This document shows positions 13,201-25,200 of a stretch of DNA of 64,000 nucleotides, piece after piece (position 1 is the stretch's first letter; every line of letters starts with the position of its first letter). This stretch comes from Pempheris klunzingeri (Eukaryota; Chordata; Actinopteri; Acropomatiformes; Pempheridae). The position numbers and the translations under genes are program-made. The stretch lies in contig NC_092016.1 in the NCBI RefSeq assembly GCF_042242105.1, forward strand, positions 10,678,501 through 10,742,500. Reading direction: 5' to 3'. Under the pieces are notes generated by a model, which had not been told where the DNA came from, ran no database searches, and worked only from the letters and a program-made list of their open reading frames with translations.

Positions 13201-16200
13201 ATCAGGCCAGATGTTTGGAGGGACTTCATACGCAGATTTGGAAACGTTCAAATCAAAGAGTTTTATGGAGCAACAGAAGGGAATATTGGTTTCCTGAATT
13301 ACAGCGGCAAGATTGGAGCTATTGGGCGAGATAACTTCCTCCGAAAGGTGAAAGTCAATGTGTTCATTCCACATTATGAAGTAAAAGCTGTAAAGGTAAA
13401 GCTGTAAAGTTAATCAAAAAATGTTGCCCTTTATTTTTATCTTGCAGATTCTTACTCCATACTCTGTGATCAAGTTTGACGTAGATAGAGAAGAGCCTTT
13501 GAGGGATTCTGCTGGTTTCTGCATACCAGCTGACAAAGGTGCGTGTGTACCAAGGCTGTAGGTACACAGAGGCCATGCCCTCCATTTTGTTTCCCAGGGA
13601 ATATTGTTTTTGTCTGTACGTGAGGTATCTGCTGTGCAATTACAACACAAAAGACCTGGTACCCTATGTGCTTCAACACACTTCTAGCAGAGCAGAGGAT
13701 CACATTACATTCAATGCTGGGGGAGGAAGTTCTCTGGAAAAGGAAAAGGAGGCAGAATTTGTTGAACATAGCGTTCCTCGTGCAGCTCTGCCCTCTCTGT
13801 CCTAAACCTCTTCTACCAGACGACCAGCTTCAGTTAGCAGCTTCATCGGATCGTGTTCCCCAACCCCAACGGCATTATACTGTACAGCTGCAGTTCTATA
13901 AGAATTAACATCCTGTTTTCTTTGCAAGCTTGTGGACCTCTAAAGCCCTTTGAGATGATATATACTGAGATTCAAGGCTCTTATGTTAGCTAATGTTAGC
14001 TACATAAACATGATCTGGATTTAGCCGCGACCTAGGGCTAAACTATTAGCAACATTCAACATAACCACCCATCGCCTGCTTTCATGGTAAATCTACATAC
14101 ACAACCCATGGATGAATAATGAGAGGGCTTATCATATGTATCATATGTCCATTACACTACCTAATGAACCACTGCAATACATTTAGATATTACAGGAAAA
14201 CAAAGTTGGCAGCTTTGTCACAAAGTTCTTGTTTTTTGTTGCATTCATCGTCAGCGTTTCTTTCAGACTCTGTTTTTTTGATAATCTTTATTGACAGCTG
14301 CTGCTAGAATAGCAACTTTTTCCGCAAAACTTTCCGCCATTGACCCAGGCTTTCACTGGCATCTGCAGGGACGTGCACATGCACCTGCATTTGTAGAACA
14401 GCCAATAGGAACGCTCTCTCTAGCTGACACCACCTATGATTGGCCAAAGTCTCCCGTCACGAGCTAGATTTTCCACAACCTGAAAACACAGAACAAATAG
14501 GAGGTGCAGAAGTATAGCTTTCTCTCAAATCACTTGAATGACAATATGCTGAAAGGTTGTTATAGATTTTTTGCCCAATGACACCAAAAATAAAATGCAT
14601 ACCCCAACTTTAATTACCCCCAAAGATGACCTTTCCTATATTAACTTTCCACAGGCGAGCCTGGACTTCTGGTATGTGCAATATCAGTGAATACGCCGTT
14701 CTCCGGTTATGCAAGAGATCTGCAGCAAACTGAGAAGAAGAGGCTGCATAATGTCCACAAGAAAGGAGACGTGTACTTCAACAGTGGTGACCTGCTACGA
14801 GTCGATGAAGACAATTTCATGTACTTTCATGATCGTGTTGGAGACACTTTCAGGTGAGTTCGTCGGTTGTTTCAGCCACCTAATTTAAAGTGAAGTGTAA
14901 TCATCTGAGTGCACGTAGCAGTAAAGTTGTTTTTTTTCATTGTTGTTGTAGATGGAAAGGAGAGAACGTGGCCACCACTGAGGTAGCTGACGTCCTCACG
15001 TGTGCTGACTGCATTAAAGAAGCCAACGTGTATGGAGTTGAAGTGCCAGGTAATTTCTGTTGTACCTCTTTCTTTTTTTTTTGGCAACAGTAAAGTGTGT
15101 GAGCAGAAATGGTGAGATAAACTGGGGCTGCAACTAACTGTAATTTTCATTATTTATTCATTCATTCATTTATTTGGTCTACAACTGTAAAAATGTAGCT
15201 TGTTTCCATACTTTGTTTGGCCAAGCAAAGGCATCCAAAATTATGCACTTTACAATAACACAGCATATTCTAACAGAGGCTGGAATGAGGGAGATTTTTT
15301 TATTTTGTGAAACTACATGACATTCAGAACATTAATATAGTATTAAACAACTATTTGTTATGTAAAGATGTGGTGGAGTAATGGTGACCTGAGCAAAGAA
15401 TGACGTCCCACTCCTTCTGTGTGTGTTGTAATCTGAGCTTCTTTGTCCTTTGGTCATTGGGAGGGCTGTGTGTGCATGTTAGTGCACCTCACTGTGAGTT
15501 CAGTGAGTGAACCCGTAGCACAATGAAACAGCCAAAACACGAGTCAGAGCTGCTGCCCAGTGACAGACTCAGCAGAGCTACTGAGCTAAGAGAGGCTGTC
15601 GGCCAGCGTTTGTGTGCAGAGCGAATGATAGAGAGATCTTGGGGGGAGGACGAGGAGGAGGAGGAGGGGTGAGGTACACACGTGTTTTGTTCTGGAGGAA
15701 AATAAATGAATGGATGATTTTTAACCGAACATTAACCCGACACATCATGGTTATCATGGCACTTGACCCAGTGTCCCAGTAGTGTTTACACTTTGCGAAG
15801 TTCAGTGTCCTGGTCATAAACTCATAAACCTTCATGTCTGACTTTACAAGTAGACCGCCCAAATGCATCAATAGACATATTCTCTGTGGGGAGGAGGAGG
15901 TGGAGGAGGAGGTGTCATCCACTGTTGTTGGCCGTGTGTCTCGGAGGACTGCTGAACTGGGACACAGTGATGTGTGGTTATCATGTTCAGTCTAGCTGAA
16001 CAACAAAAACTCCAGCTCCAAAGCTCCAGAAACACTGGATCCTACATTTCCTATAATGCAGACTGATCTTTCAACAAACCCTTCCTGTTCCCACAGTTTG
16101 CAACGACGCCTTTCTGTTTTAAATTTGTCTCCAAACCCAAAACACCTTTCCTGGCATCTTTATGACACATGCCACTCCTCATGTTAGATCTTCATGTGTA

Positions 16201-16715
16201 AAATTGGTGGAGTTCCCCTTTAAGAGCAATTAATACATTTATGGACTTCAACGGTGGTTTTACATCTGATTTAACTCTTGTTAAACTTCTGCAGGTCTGG
16301 AGGGCAGAGCTGGAATGGCTGCAGTTATTTTAAGCAAAGGACAGACATTTGACTCCTCAGGAGTTTTTAAACATGTCGAGAACTACCTGCCAGCTTACGC
16401 AAGGCCACGTTTTTTGAGGATTCAGGTACATTTACAGAGATCTCATATTTCTACAAAGCATTTTGACGTTTCAGCCCATATGTTGAGAGCATTATTTATC
16501 CACCCTGTGATGACAGATTGTACTGTGATTGGTTACAGAGCTCCTTGGACATCACAGGCACGTTTAAGCATTTGAAGGTGAAGCTGAGGGAGCAGAGCTT
16601 CAACCCAAATCAAGTAACGGACCCACTCTACTTTCTGGATGAAAAGATCAAGGATTACGTCCCGCTAACCCTGGACATATTCAACTCGGTTATATCAGGG
16701 AAGATTAGATTGTAA
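10294..16715 (+). CDS. slc27a2: slc27a2 copy A: long-chain fatty acid transport protein 2 / very long-chain acyl-CoA synthetase
   Basis: FATP2/VLACS activates long and very long fatty acids to acyl-CoA at ER and peroxisome and promotes uptake. Exons: 10294-10750, 11553-11762, 11844-11999, 12908-13032, 13153-13347, 13448-13538, 14655-14853, 14952-15049, 16295-16425, 16539-16715; 1839 nt, 612 residues plus TAA (human 620). Residues 2-18 form a hydrophobic anchor. The AMP-binding signature IYTSGTTG ends at Gly223, split by intron 2. EFYGATEGN and the FATP signature [16 protein letters not shown] around residues 474-489 are intact. The product ends SGKIRL. The chosen ATG gives a normal-length N terminus. 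Exon 3 is one codon shorter than in copy B. About 38 of 65 residues of exon 5 match copy B by hand count, so the duplication is old. Which copy is the direct orthologue is unclear. Confidence 0.92.
10880..11420. repeat. dispersed repeat R2 remnant plus AT-rich tract in copy A intron 1
   Basis: The segment 11365-11420 (TATATAAAGTGGTTAAAAC, then CTAGCTCCACCTCCA) matches 20283-20340 in intron 1 of copy B and is a known-looking fish repeat. Preceding it, 11311-11370 is a TATATA-rich simple tract. The 5' part (10880-11200) is too diverged to delimit. Confidence 0.45.
13800..14620. repeat. old dispersed repeat in copy A intron 6
   Basis: The 1.1 kb intron 6 (13539-14654) contains sequence I recognise from many percomorph genomes: an AATAGGAACGCTCTCTC segment, GATTGGCCAAAGTCTCCCGT, GAGGTGCAGAAGT and ATATGCTGAAAGGTTGTTAT. 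No coding domain is present, so it looks non-autonomous. Boundaries are approximate. Confidence 0.45.
15120..15240. repeat. R1 repeat copy in slc27a2 copy A intron 8
   Basis: It starts with the family-typical GGGGCTGCAACTAAC followed by an ATTTTCATTAT motif, then degenerates. The rest of this 1.25 kb intron (15241-16294) has G/A-rich tracts around 15638-15670 and 15890-15912 and ends near the repeat-like GGAGTTCCCCTTTAAG at 16210. No gene is supported in it. Confidence 0.5.
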
Positions 16716-18502
16716 CAAAACACCCACCTGTGATGTTTAGCACATCTGAGGGGCTGTTCTGTGATGAAATGTCGAGATGAATCTTTATCCATTTACCTTT
16801 GTACTTCTACTTAAGCAGTAATCTTACATATTCTTAAATAACATGATTTCTTTTTTATCATTATTGAATGTCTTTTTATTTAGATCCTTCAGCATTAACT
16901 ACAGCTCAGGTGACTAAATTGTCACTACACTTGGCTGGTTATGTAAGCGGCTGCTGTTTCACTGTTAAGAGGCCTTTTTCTTTGCAAACATTTTGACATG
17001 AAATGGCAGGAAAACTACAGATGGAATTAATAACACAAGGGCTGCATTCCATTTAGCTGTATTAGTTTGAGGGAGCTTCCACTGTGCATGCTGATTCACT
17101 TTACGTTCCCTTACTGATATAGCTAAGTGGAACCGTTAACAGCATTAGAAACGGCTGTTTTTCCTGCAGTAAAAGAAGAAGTTTGTTTAAATCCCCCCTG
17201 CTGCTGGTGTCTTTAATACAACACATTTAATACATTCCGTTTGTAACATCATGTCAACATTATTTAAAACGTACACAGACCTTCCATTCATTTCAAGTTT
17301 GCAGTTTTTCTTCACTCAGTATTCACTCGAGGGACGTGAAGAAACAACCAATCCCAACACTTTGTTAAATACCAGAATTGGTAAAACAAAGGCAGACGGT
17401 GTCGGGCTGTTTCCAGGTGGTACGGACAAACAATACATGATCAGGCACTGAGAGGAAAGTGTATTTAACTTAAAGCTTCCTATTATCACATTAGAAAAAT
17501 GTCCCGTCTTTGTAAACTAATCATGTCTCATGTCAGGTCGAGTCTAAATCAAGTCTCAGGTTATGTTTGTGAACTACAAGTCTGGTTTTATGTAGTTTTA
17601 AATGAAATATTGTGGGATTTCAGGCCGTTACTTGGCCACACATCACTCCGAGTGCTGGGAAATTGTAAAGGTGATGTTTTTCTTTTTCACAGTATTCTTA
17701 CAATCTGCAGACTTTTGTGATTTGTTAGTCATGCAAGTAATCGTCAGGAGCAGCCCTGCTCCATGCGTGGGAGCAAAAAGGAAGAGTTTAAGGAACATGA
17801 GACTCTTGGCGCTTAATTAACAGTAAACTATTGCATTAAAAATTACCTTAAAGTTAAAAAATATATAAATAAATAATAAATAAATATATGAAAAATGTAA
17901 AAAGTTAATGCTACAGTGATATTATATCATGAAAGTAGGGCATTTAAGTAGAAGCAAGCAATGGTCATTTCTTCATTTTAAACAATGTATTTGAAGAAAA
18001 TCTAACAACAGTGGAGGGTATACCACAACAAAAAATGTTCAGTGTCTCAATAAATTGGGATGTGGCCAAAGGACGTCCACTCCTCTCCTTTCTGTGACTC
18101 TTCCAGTCTCTGTATCACTGTTACAACCTCCTGATGACACTCTGTGACCCTCTAAGCTCAGTGAACACCTCCGTCTGAGGACTTCCTGTTTGAAGCCTGG
18201 TCTTGGTCTCATGATGTCAGGATGTGAACAGCATGATGAGGAGGACTGTTTAAATACCAATTCTAACTGAAGCAGGAAATGTATTGGTGGATTCATGGAT
18301 CAAACCTGTTGTGAATGTTGCTGTTAAGCTTCTTGTTAGAGAACAGCAACTTGTGCAAAAAGTACTGAACAGTTGGACATGTTCATTCAAAAGTTTAGAG
18401 AAGGTCACATTAAGTTCACCTGGAAAGGTTAGAATGCATTTTAGGTTCATCCTGAAATTTCACCTGAAAGCCGAATATCCCTAACTTTTTGTGAGTAGTG
18501 TA

Positions 18503-18575
<73 letters not shown>

Positions 18576-19130
18576 CTTGTTGCTCCGCCTCCTCCACAGT
18601 CCAGCAGACAAATACAGCTCAGTCTGACGAGCGCACGCCCACCAGTTGCTCAGATTGCGGATTTATGGTGATGGTTGCCATTTGCGGAGTTCTTGTAGTG
18701 TAGTAGTGTAATAGAACTTTTCTTATTAATGCACATCTGCGGATTTCAGCCTTCGTGTTGCTGCCACCGACCCTTTATGTCCTTTTTTTTTTTTTTTTAA
18801 AGGGAAAAAAAAACAATTACCAGAAAATAAAGTGCAGTTAACAGTCACAGCCAAGAGGTGTCGCAGATGCTTTTAATAAATATGTGCTTCTCCCTCCATA
18901 TTTGTCATCTTATTCAATCACTTCTTTTCATTGGCGCAGTGGGATCAGGCTGCACAGTGTATCAGGAGAATAACAGCGTGAGAAGAGCACAAATATGCGT
19001 AAAAGTGGGAGAAACATCAGTTCAGACTCCATTAGGAAACACTAAATCTGGCAACTAGAAAACATCCCGGGAATGGAGGGGGAAGGGGGGGTCAGCAGGG
19101 CGGAGTTGAGCACCGCCCAGAGCTGAGAGG
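16716..19130. other. 3' UTR of copy A and spacer between the slc27a2 copies
   Basis: Copy A 3' UTR begins after the TAA; the poly(A) site is not clear (overlapping AATAAA-like hexamers lie at 17860-17888). The spacer holds a 68-bp (TG)34 tract and a T16 run near 18783. Short open frames here have no protein-like character. Confidence 0.5.
18507..18574. repeat. (TG)34 microsatellite
   Basis: An uninterrupted TG run of 68 bp lies in the spacer between the two slc27a2 genes. A related imperfect TATGTATG precedes it. Confidence 0.95.
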
Positions 19131-19131
19131 G

Positions 19132-19143
19132 TGAACTTTGTCA
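19132..19143 (-). promoter_or_regulatory. DR1 (HNF4/PPAR-type) element before slc27a2 copy B
   Basis: The + strand reads TGAACTTTGTCA, so the - strand is TGACAAAGTTCA, which contains the HNF4-type core CAAAGTTCA with DR1 spacing. It ends 82 bp before the ATG, in a GC-rich stretch with GGGCGG-like boxes at 19079-19117. Function is inferred from the known regulation of SLC27A2. Confidence 0.4.
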
Positions 19144-19225
19144 CAAATTTCAGTGATCAACATCTCATCCGCCTCCCGACGCGCGCTGACAGGTGAAGTC
19201 CATCCAGCCCGGTGCGCTCTGCAAC

Positions 19226-22200
19226 ATGTACGTGTGGTTCACCGCGCTGGCCGGACTGGCTCTCCTGTTCCTTCCACTCCTCAAGACTTTTTTCCCTTAC
19301 TTAGGCGAGGAGTGCGCCTACATCCTGGCCAGCGTGAAACTGGGCTTCAGGCTCATCAAGTACAAGAAAATCAAGCCCTTCTACAGCATCTTGGACTGCT
19401 TCTTGGATGCGGCGAAGAAGCATCCCTGCAAGATTTTTCTGCACTTTGAGGGGCGAGAATATTCTTATGGCGAAGTGGACAAACGGAGCAACAAGGTGGC
19501 CAGAGCCCTGCAGGCTGAGGTCGGGCTGAAGGAGGGGGACGCGGTGGCCCTGTTTCTGGCCAACGAGCCCAGTTTCGTGTGGACTTGGCTCGGTTTGGCC
19601 AAGCTGGGCTGTCCGGCTGCTCTGCTCAACTTCAACATCAGATCCAAGTCTCTGCTGCACTGTTTCTCCTGCTGCGAGGCCAAAGTGATCATCGCCTCTC
19701 CAGGTAGGACTCAGTCCAGGGGGCAGAAAAGTAGAGGAGGGGGTGCAAAGTCAAGACTGAGTGGGAACCCTCAGTACTTTCACTTTCTGCAACTCCCCAA
19801 ATGCGTAAAAGTACATTTACTCAAATACTGTGCAGCTCTGAGGTATTTTACCTGAGTATCTCTATTTTATGTTGCTTTGTTCTTCTACTTCACTGCTTTT
19901 CTCTGTGGTCTACTTTTTTTTTTTTTTTTACTCCACTTGATTTATTTTACAGGTGTAGTTGCTTTTCAAACTAAGATTTTACATCAACATATGATAAGTT
20001 TATAAGATTCATTATACCAGTGGTTCCCATGTTGGGGCCCTTTGTCACATTTTCAGATAGTTAGCAATTTCCGTCAAAGAAACATTTACCCACCGAGCTT
20101 CTCCCATGGCTTCATTTAAAGAAGTGTTTGAGGCACAGTGAGGTAACACTCACCAATATTTACCAAAAAAAAAAAAAACCCTGACTGGACAAAGTCTGAT
20201 CATGTCAAGACTCCATCAGAGTCGCCCCTTTGACCCTTTGGATGGTCCAGATCCCCAGTTTGGAAACAGCTTGACTAACAGTATATAAAGTAGTTAAAAC
20301 CAGCTCCACCTTGACTGGCTGCACCACTAAAATGATGCTCTTTCAATCCAATAATGTCATTTAAGATAATTTATCAGTCTCAAGCCACACTGAGCCACAG
20401 TTCAAAAATAAGTACTTTTCTCTGCTATCTTTATCTGCTGCTTAAGTACATTTTGCTCAGAATACTTCTATACGTTACTTAAATAGGATTTTGAATAAAG
20501 AACTTTCACTGTAACGGGAGTATTTTACATTGTTTTATTGGTACTTTTACTTATTATTTGACTTTACTTATTTTTTTTACTTATTTCTTCCAATACTGGA
20601 TGGATTTTTGTTACTTTGCAACTTTACTGCATTCGCTTAGGCCACGATTTGATGGTCCCACCTTGTCTCACTCCACCTTACACAACACAGCGGCCACTAC
20701 ATCACATTTGTTCAAATGTCTTATCTCTCTGTTGAGTCCAGCCAAACTCCGCTTTCAAACCAGAGTGGCGTGATTTTTGAAGAAGGGAACATTGAGGAAT
20801 CAGATGACGCCGGTATCTCCTCAGTTTCCTCAGCTATTGTTATCAGGAGCTAAAGTTTAACCCCCCCCCCCCCCCCACATGGATTCGGTCAGTGTGCTCT
20901 GCATTCAGTCAGTCATTCAGTAACATTCGCTCTGAAAACTCCACACTTCTCCACACTCCCAGTATTTCACTATAGTTTTACTACCCAGAATTGCACATGT
21001 TTAGGTTGAGTTGGCTGTTCCATGTGCTCGTATCCCACTGGAGGTAACATGATACAGGCCCGCATGTGCAGCATTGCGTAACAAAGCGCACTGACATATT
21101 CTTGTGGAGCTGAATGCTTCTCTGTGTTTGCAGAGCTGCAGGACGCCGTGGAGGAGGTTTTACCGACGCTGAGAGAGCGGGGTATCAGTGTGTACCTCCT
21201 GTCAGAGGCCTGCAGCGTCCAGGGCATCAACACTTTGTCTGACAAGATTTCCCAGGCCTCAGATGAGCCGCTGTCTCAGGACCTGAGAGCCAACGTGAAC
21301 ATCAGGAGCACCGCTCTGTACATCTACACTTCAGGGACCACAGGTACGGCAGAAAACACCAGCTGACAAATGAGAGGTCTGCACTGGAAGACTCACTCAG
21401 TAGTCAGTTTACTGATTCTTCTAGGGTGGTTGGCAGTTCAATCTGGGAGGGGAAACTCATAGGTGCTCGTAGGTCTGTGACGTGTTCATATATGTGAGGT
21501 TTTTAGAGACGTTTTAATCATCAGCTCATCGCTAACTTTGTCTGTATGTAGTCTGCAGCTGAGCAGGTAGTGTGCAGCAGGTCCCTTAAAAAAACTACAT
21601 ATTCCTTGTACTATCTGTACCTGTTGCACTCAAGATTCATTATACTTTGACTACTGGAAGGTTTGCCGAAAGCAGCCGTCGTCACCCATGAGAGGGTTTG
21701 GGCCGCCTCCTTCATCCAGGCGGTATGTGGAGTCACATCGGAGGACGTCTTCTACATCAATCTGCCTCTCTATCACAGCGCAGGCTTCCTCATCGGGATG
21801 ACCGGAGCCATCGAGAGAGGTAGTAAGCCTCTCTGTCCTCTCATGAGTGTGCGAACAGGAGCGTTAGGGCACTCGAGAAGCCGAAGTTTAAGGCTGTTTG
21901 ATCTAAATTGCAGGTATGACCATTGTTCTGAGGAGAAAGTTCTCTGCCTCTCAGTTCTGGGAGGACTGCCGGAAGCATAACGTGACAGTGATGCAGTACA
22001 TCGGTGAAACAATGCGCTACCTCTGCAACACGCCCAAGGTGAGAGGAATCCTATCCAACTTGCGGTTAAAGTATCTAAATATCGTTCTGATGAAAGACGT
22101 GAAGCTTTGCGCGCCTCTGGTTTCGCTCTGTTTCAGTCTCACTCTTTTCCTGCAGAAAGACAACGAGAGGAACCACAAAGTGAGGATCGCCATCGGAAAC

Positions 22201-25200
22201 GGAGTCAGAGTGGACATTTGGACAGAGTTTCTGAACCGCTTCGGGGACATCAAAGTCAGGGAGCTGTATGCTGCCACAGAGGGAAACATCGGCTTCATCA
22301 ACTACACGTCCAAGATCGGTGCAGTGGGGCGGGTCAATCCAGTCCACAAGGTGAGCAGAGGAGCATCTGCAGTGTTTTCAGCCACGCTAGCTGCTCCGCT
22401 CCAAACAGGGCAAGGGCAGTCCACTTTGGTCCAGTCTGAAATATCTCATCACGACATTTTGTACAGACATTCTTGGTGTCCAGAGGATGAATCATAATGG
22501 CCTTGGTGATCCATTGACCTTGAGTGAAATATCTCAACAACTATGGGATGGATTACTATGAAATTTGCTTCAGATCATTCATGTTCTCCTCCTCAGGTCA
22601 AAAATTTTAATTGTCCAGAACTTTGGTTTATGTCCAAATACCCTGAAAACTAATGATGGACACTTTTGTTTTGTGCTACCCAGCAAATGTTAGCGTGCTA
22701 ACATGCTGGACGGAGATGGCGAGGATGGTAAATGTGTCAGATCACCGCAGTGTCTTAAGTTCAGCCTCATAGGGCTGTAAATGTTTTGTCGTGTTAAAGC
22801 TTCAAAGCTGAACTTTATCAGCAGCAGGCTGTTCAAGTGTTCACAAACAATACAGCTGTTAACTCATTAACTTTTTCCTCTCTCCTCTCCAGTTTTTCTT
22901 CCCCTACACTTTGATCAAGTTTGACATTGAGAAGGAGGAGCCCGTCAGGAACTCTGAGGGTCTGTGCATCAAGGCAGCCAGAGGTGAGTCAGAATCACAG
23001 GTGGAAACAACATCTGTGTTTTCTTATCCCTCATTTGTTGGCTTTAGTGTTGAAACTAGTAATTGACTGAAACGAAAACTGACTGACAGGGACGTCGATA
23101 ATCATTGTTTGTCTTTTAGGAAATCAAAAATACCAAATGCGAATTGGCTCCAGCTTCTCAGTTTGAAAAATGTGCTTTTATGTGATTTATTAATTATGAA
23201 TTCACTATGATTGGGCTTTGGATTGCTGGTTGGACAAAACAGGTACCTTGAACGTGTCACCCTGGATCCAGGGGAAACTGTGATGGACATTTTTCATGTA
23301 TGTTTTCGTCAGGTGAGACGGGACTTTTGGTGGGAAAGATTACTCAGAGGTCTCCCTTTGTTGGGTACGCTGGCAACCGGCAACAGACCGAGAAAAAGAG
23401 GCTTCGCAATGTGCTGAAAAAAGGAGACCTGTACTTCAACACTGGAGATTTGCTTCAGATCGATGACCAAAACTTTGTGTACTTTCAGGATCGAGTCGGT
23501 GACACGTTCAGGCAAGTTGTGACTCATTTTCTAACGATCAATCAGCTTCAGCTCTGATTTATACATCATCAAAACCTCCGTTCTCTCTAAGCACATCAAG
23601 AACAGAAGGGCAGATAGTGACCATCTTTCACATTTGTTTGGACACTGAATCAGTGATAGTGTCCCTAAGTCTGGACGGATGTAAACTGATGTAAGCTGAC
23701 TGGATGGCTGAGGCCTGCGTCTCGTTTATCTAAATTTGATGCCAGTCAGTGAGGTCAGTGAGGTATGTTGACATGGCATGTTTGCACAAGTTTCTCATCT
23801 GACGTATTTTTGTTCCTGTGCTTGTTTGTTGTCACAGATGGAAAGGAGAGAACGTCGCCACGTCAGAGGTTGCAGACGTCCTCACGATGGCTCCTTGCTT
23901 GTTGGAGGCAAACGTCTATGGTGTTAAAGTTGAAGGTAAAAACGCTGATGCCAGAGGTGGTCGAAATGTTAAACCTCATCATACAGATGAGGAAGATGAA
24001 TGAAAATGCTCTCTGTGTTTAAATGAATCGTCTGATAAGGTCACGAGGGGCGGATTGGCATGGCAGCTATCACTCTGAGAGAAGGAGAAGATTTTAACTG
24101 TTTGGACATCTACAAGCAGGTCGTTAACTACCTCCCAGCATACGCAAGACCTCGATTCATCAGGATTCAGGTAAAAAACCTAATTTGCACTTCTGTCTTA
24201 TTGCATGCACCTGCAGGCTTGTGGCTCTTGCGTTGAACATTATTACTGCACTTCTTCTCGAAGGCTTCCCGCTGATCTGCTGTGGCTTGGGTCGCAACTC
24301 ATTTGTAACGTTGTTAAACCTCTTAGCTCAGTTCAGGTCTCCTTCTGAAACCAGACTAGCTGGCTGAGTTAGATTTTTTTGTAACTGTTAATTGTCATAT
24401 CAAGCTTTATTCTTATAAACGTATGTGCATGAGAGATGTAACGATCCAACATTTTCTCTCTTGATACCAGAGTTGTATAGTGTAATTCCCACTTCTGAAA
24501 ATCCTATTTTTGCCCCTTTGCATTTATTAATCTAGTTAGGTTAATTAATTAAAAGGCCACTAAACCGTGTCCTGATTGTCCAACCACCAAGATCTAAATG
24601 GGATCAAAATGTTAAAATACTCATCTGAGTCTCCTGCAGTTATCACAATCAGCTCGCAGCGTTTACAAGCAGTAGAACGTGATTTATTTTTTTTTAGATT
24701 TTTTTTGTCCTGGATTTTGCCTCTCAGGCAACACCCAGGAAAACTGCAGACACAACTCAGGGCAACTGTAGATAATTCTCACAAAAGGAGTCCAGAACTG
24801 ACCATCAGTCAAAAATAACAGTAAAAGACAGAGCTTTCTGTGGTAAAGATAGAAATAAAATATTATTTACTGAGTTTAAAAGTTCATCATTTATGTCGCA
24901 TCATTCTTATGAAACGTAATATTTATCAATAAATAACAGGCCTCCATCACTGGAATTATAGGTGTTTATTGGCTCAGTGCATTATAATGCAGCAATTTAA
25001 TTGGCTTCATTTGTTTATGAGCATTATGGAAAGCGTGATGTTACTTTTTTTTGAATTGTTGAAGAACTTCAGCAACACACGCCAATGTTGATATGGATTC
25101 TGATACCTTAACTCAGGATATCTGCTGATACTATTGATCTGATATCGGTACTTTTCTTTTCCCAAGTTTAAATCCATACGCCTCCTTGCATGAAGCCAGA

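Noticed and set aside
12880..13374. 164-codon - strand open frame
   Set aside because: It spans two slc27a2 copy A exons and the intron between them in antisense; no independent support.
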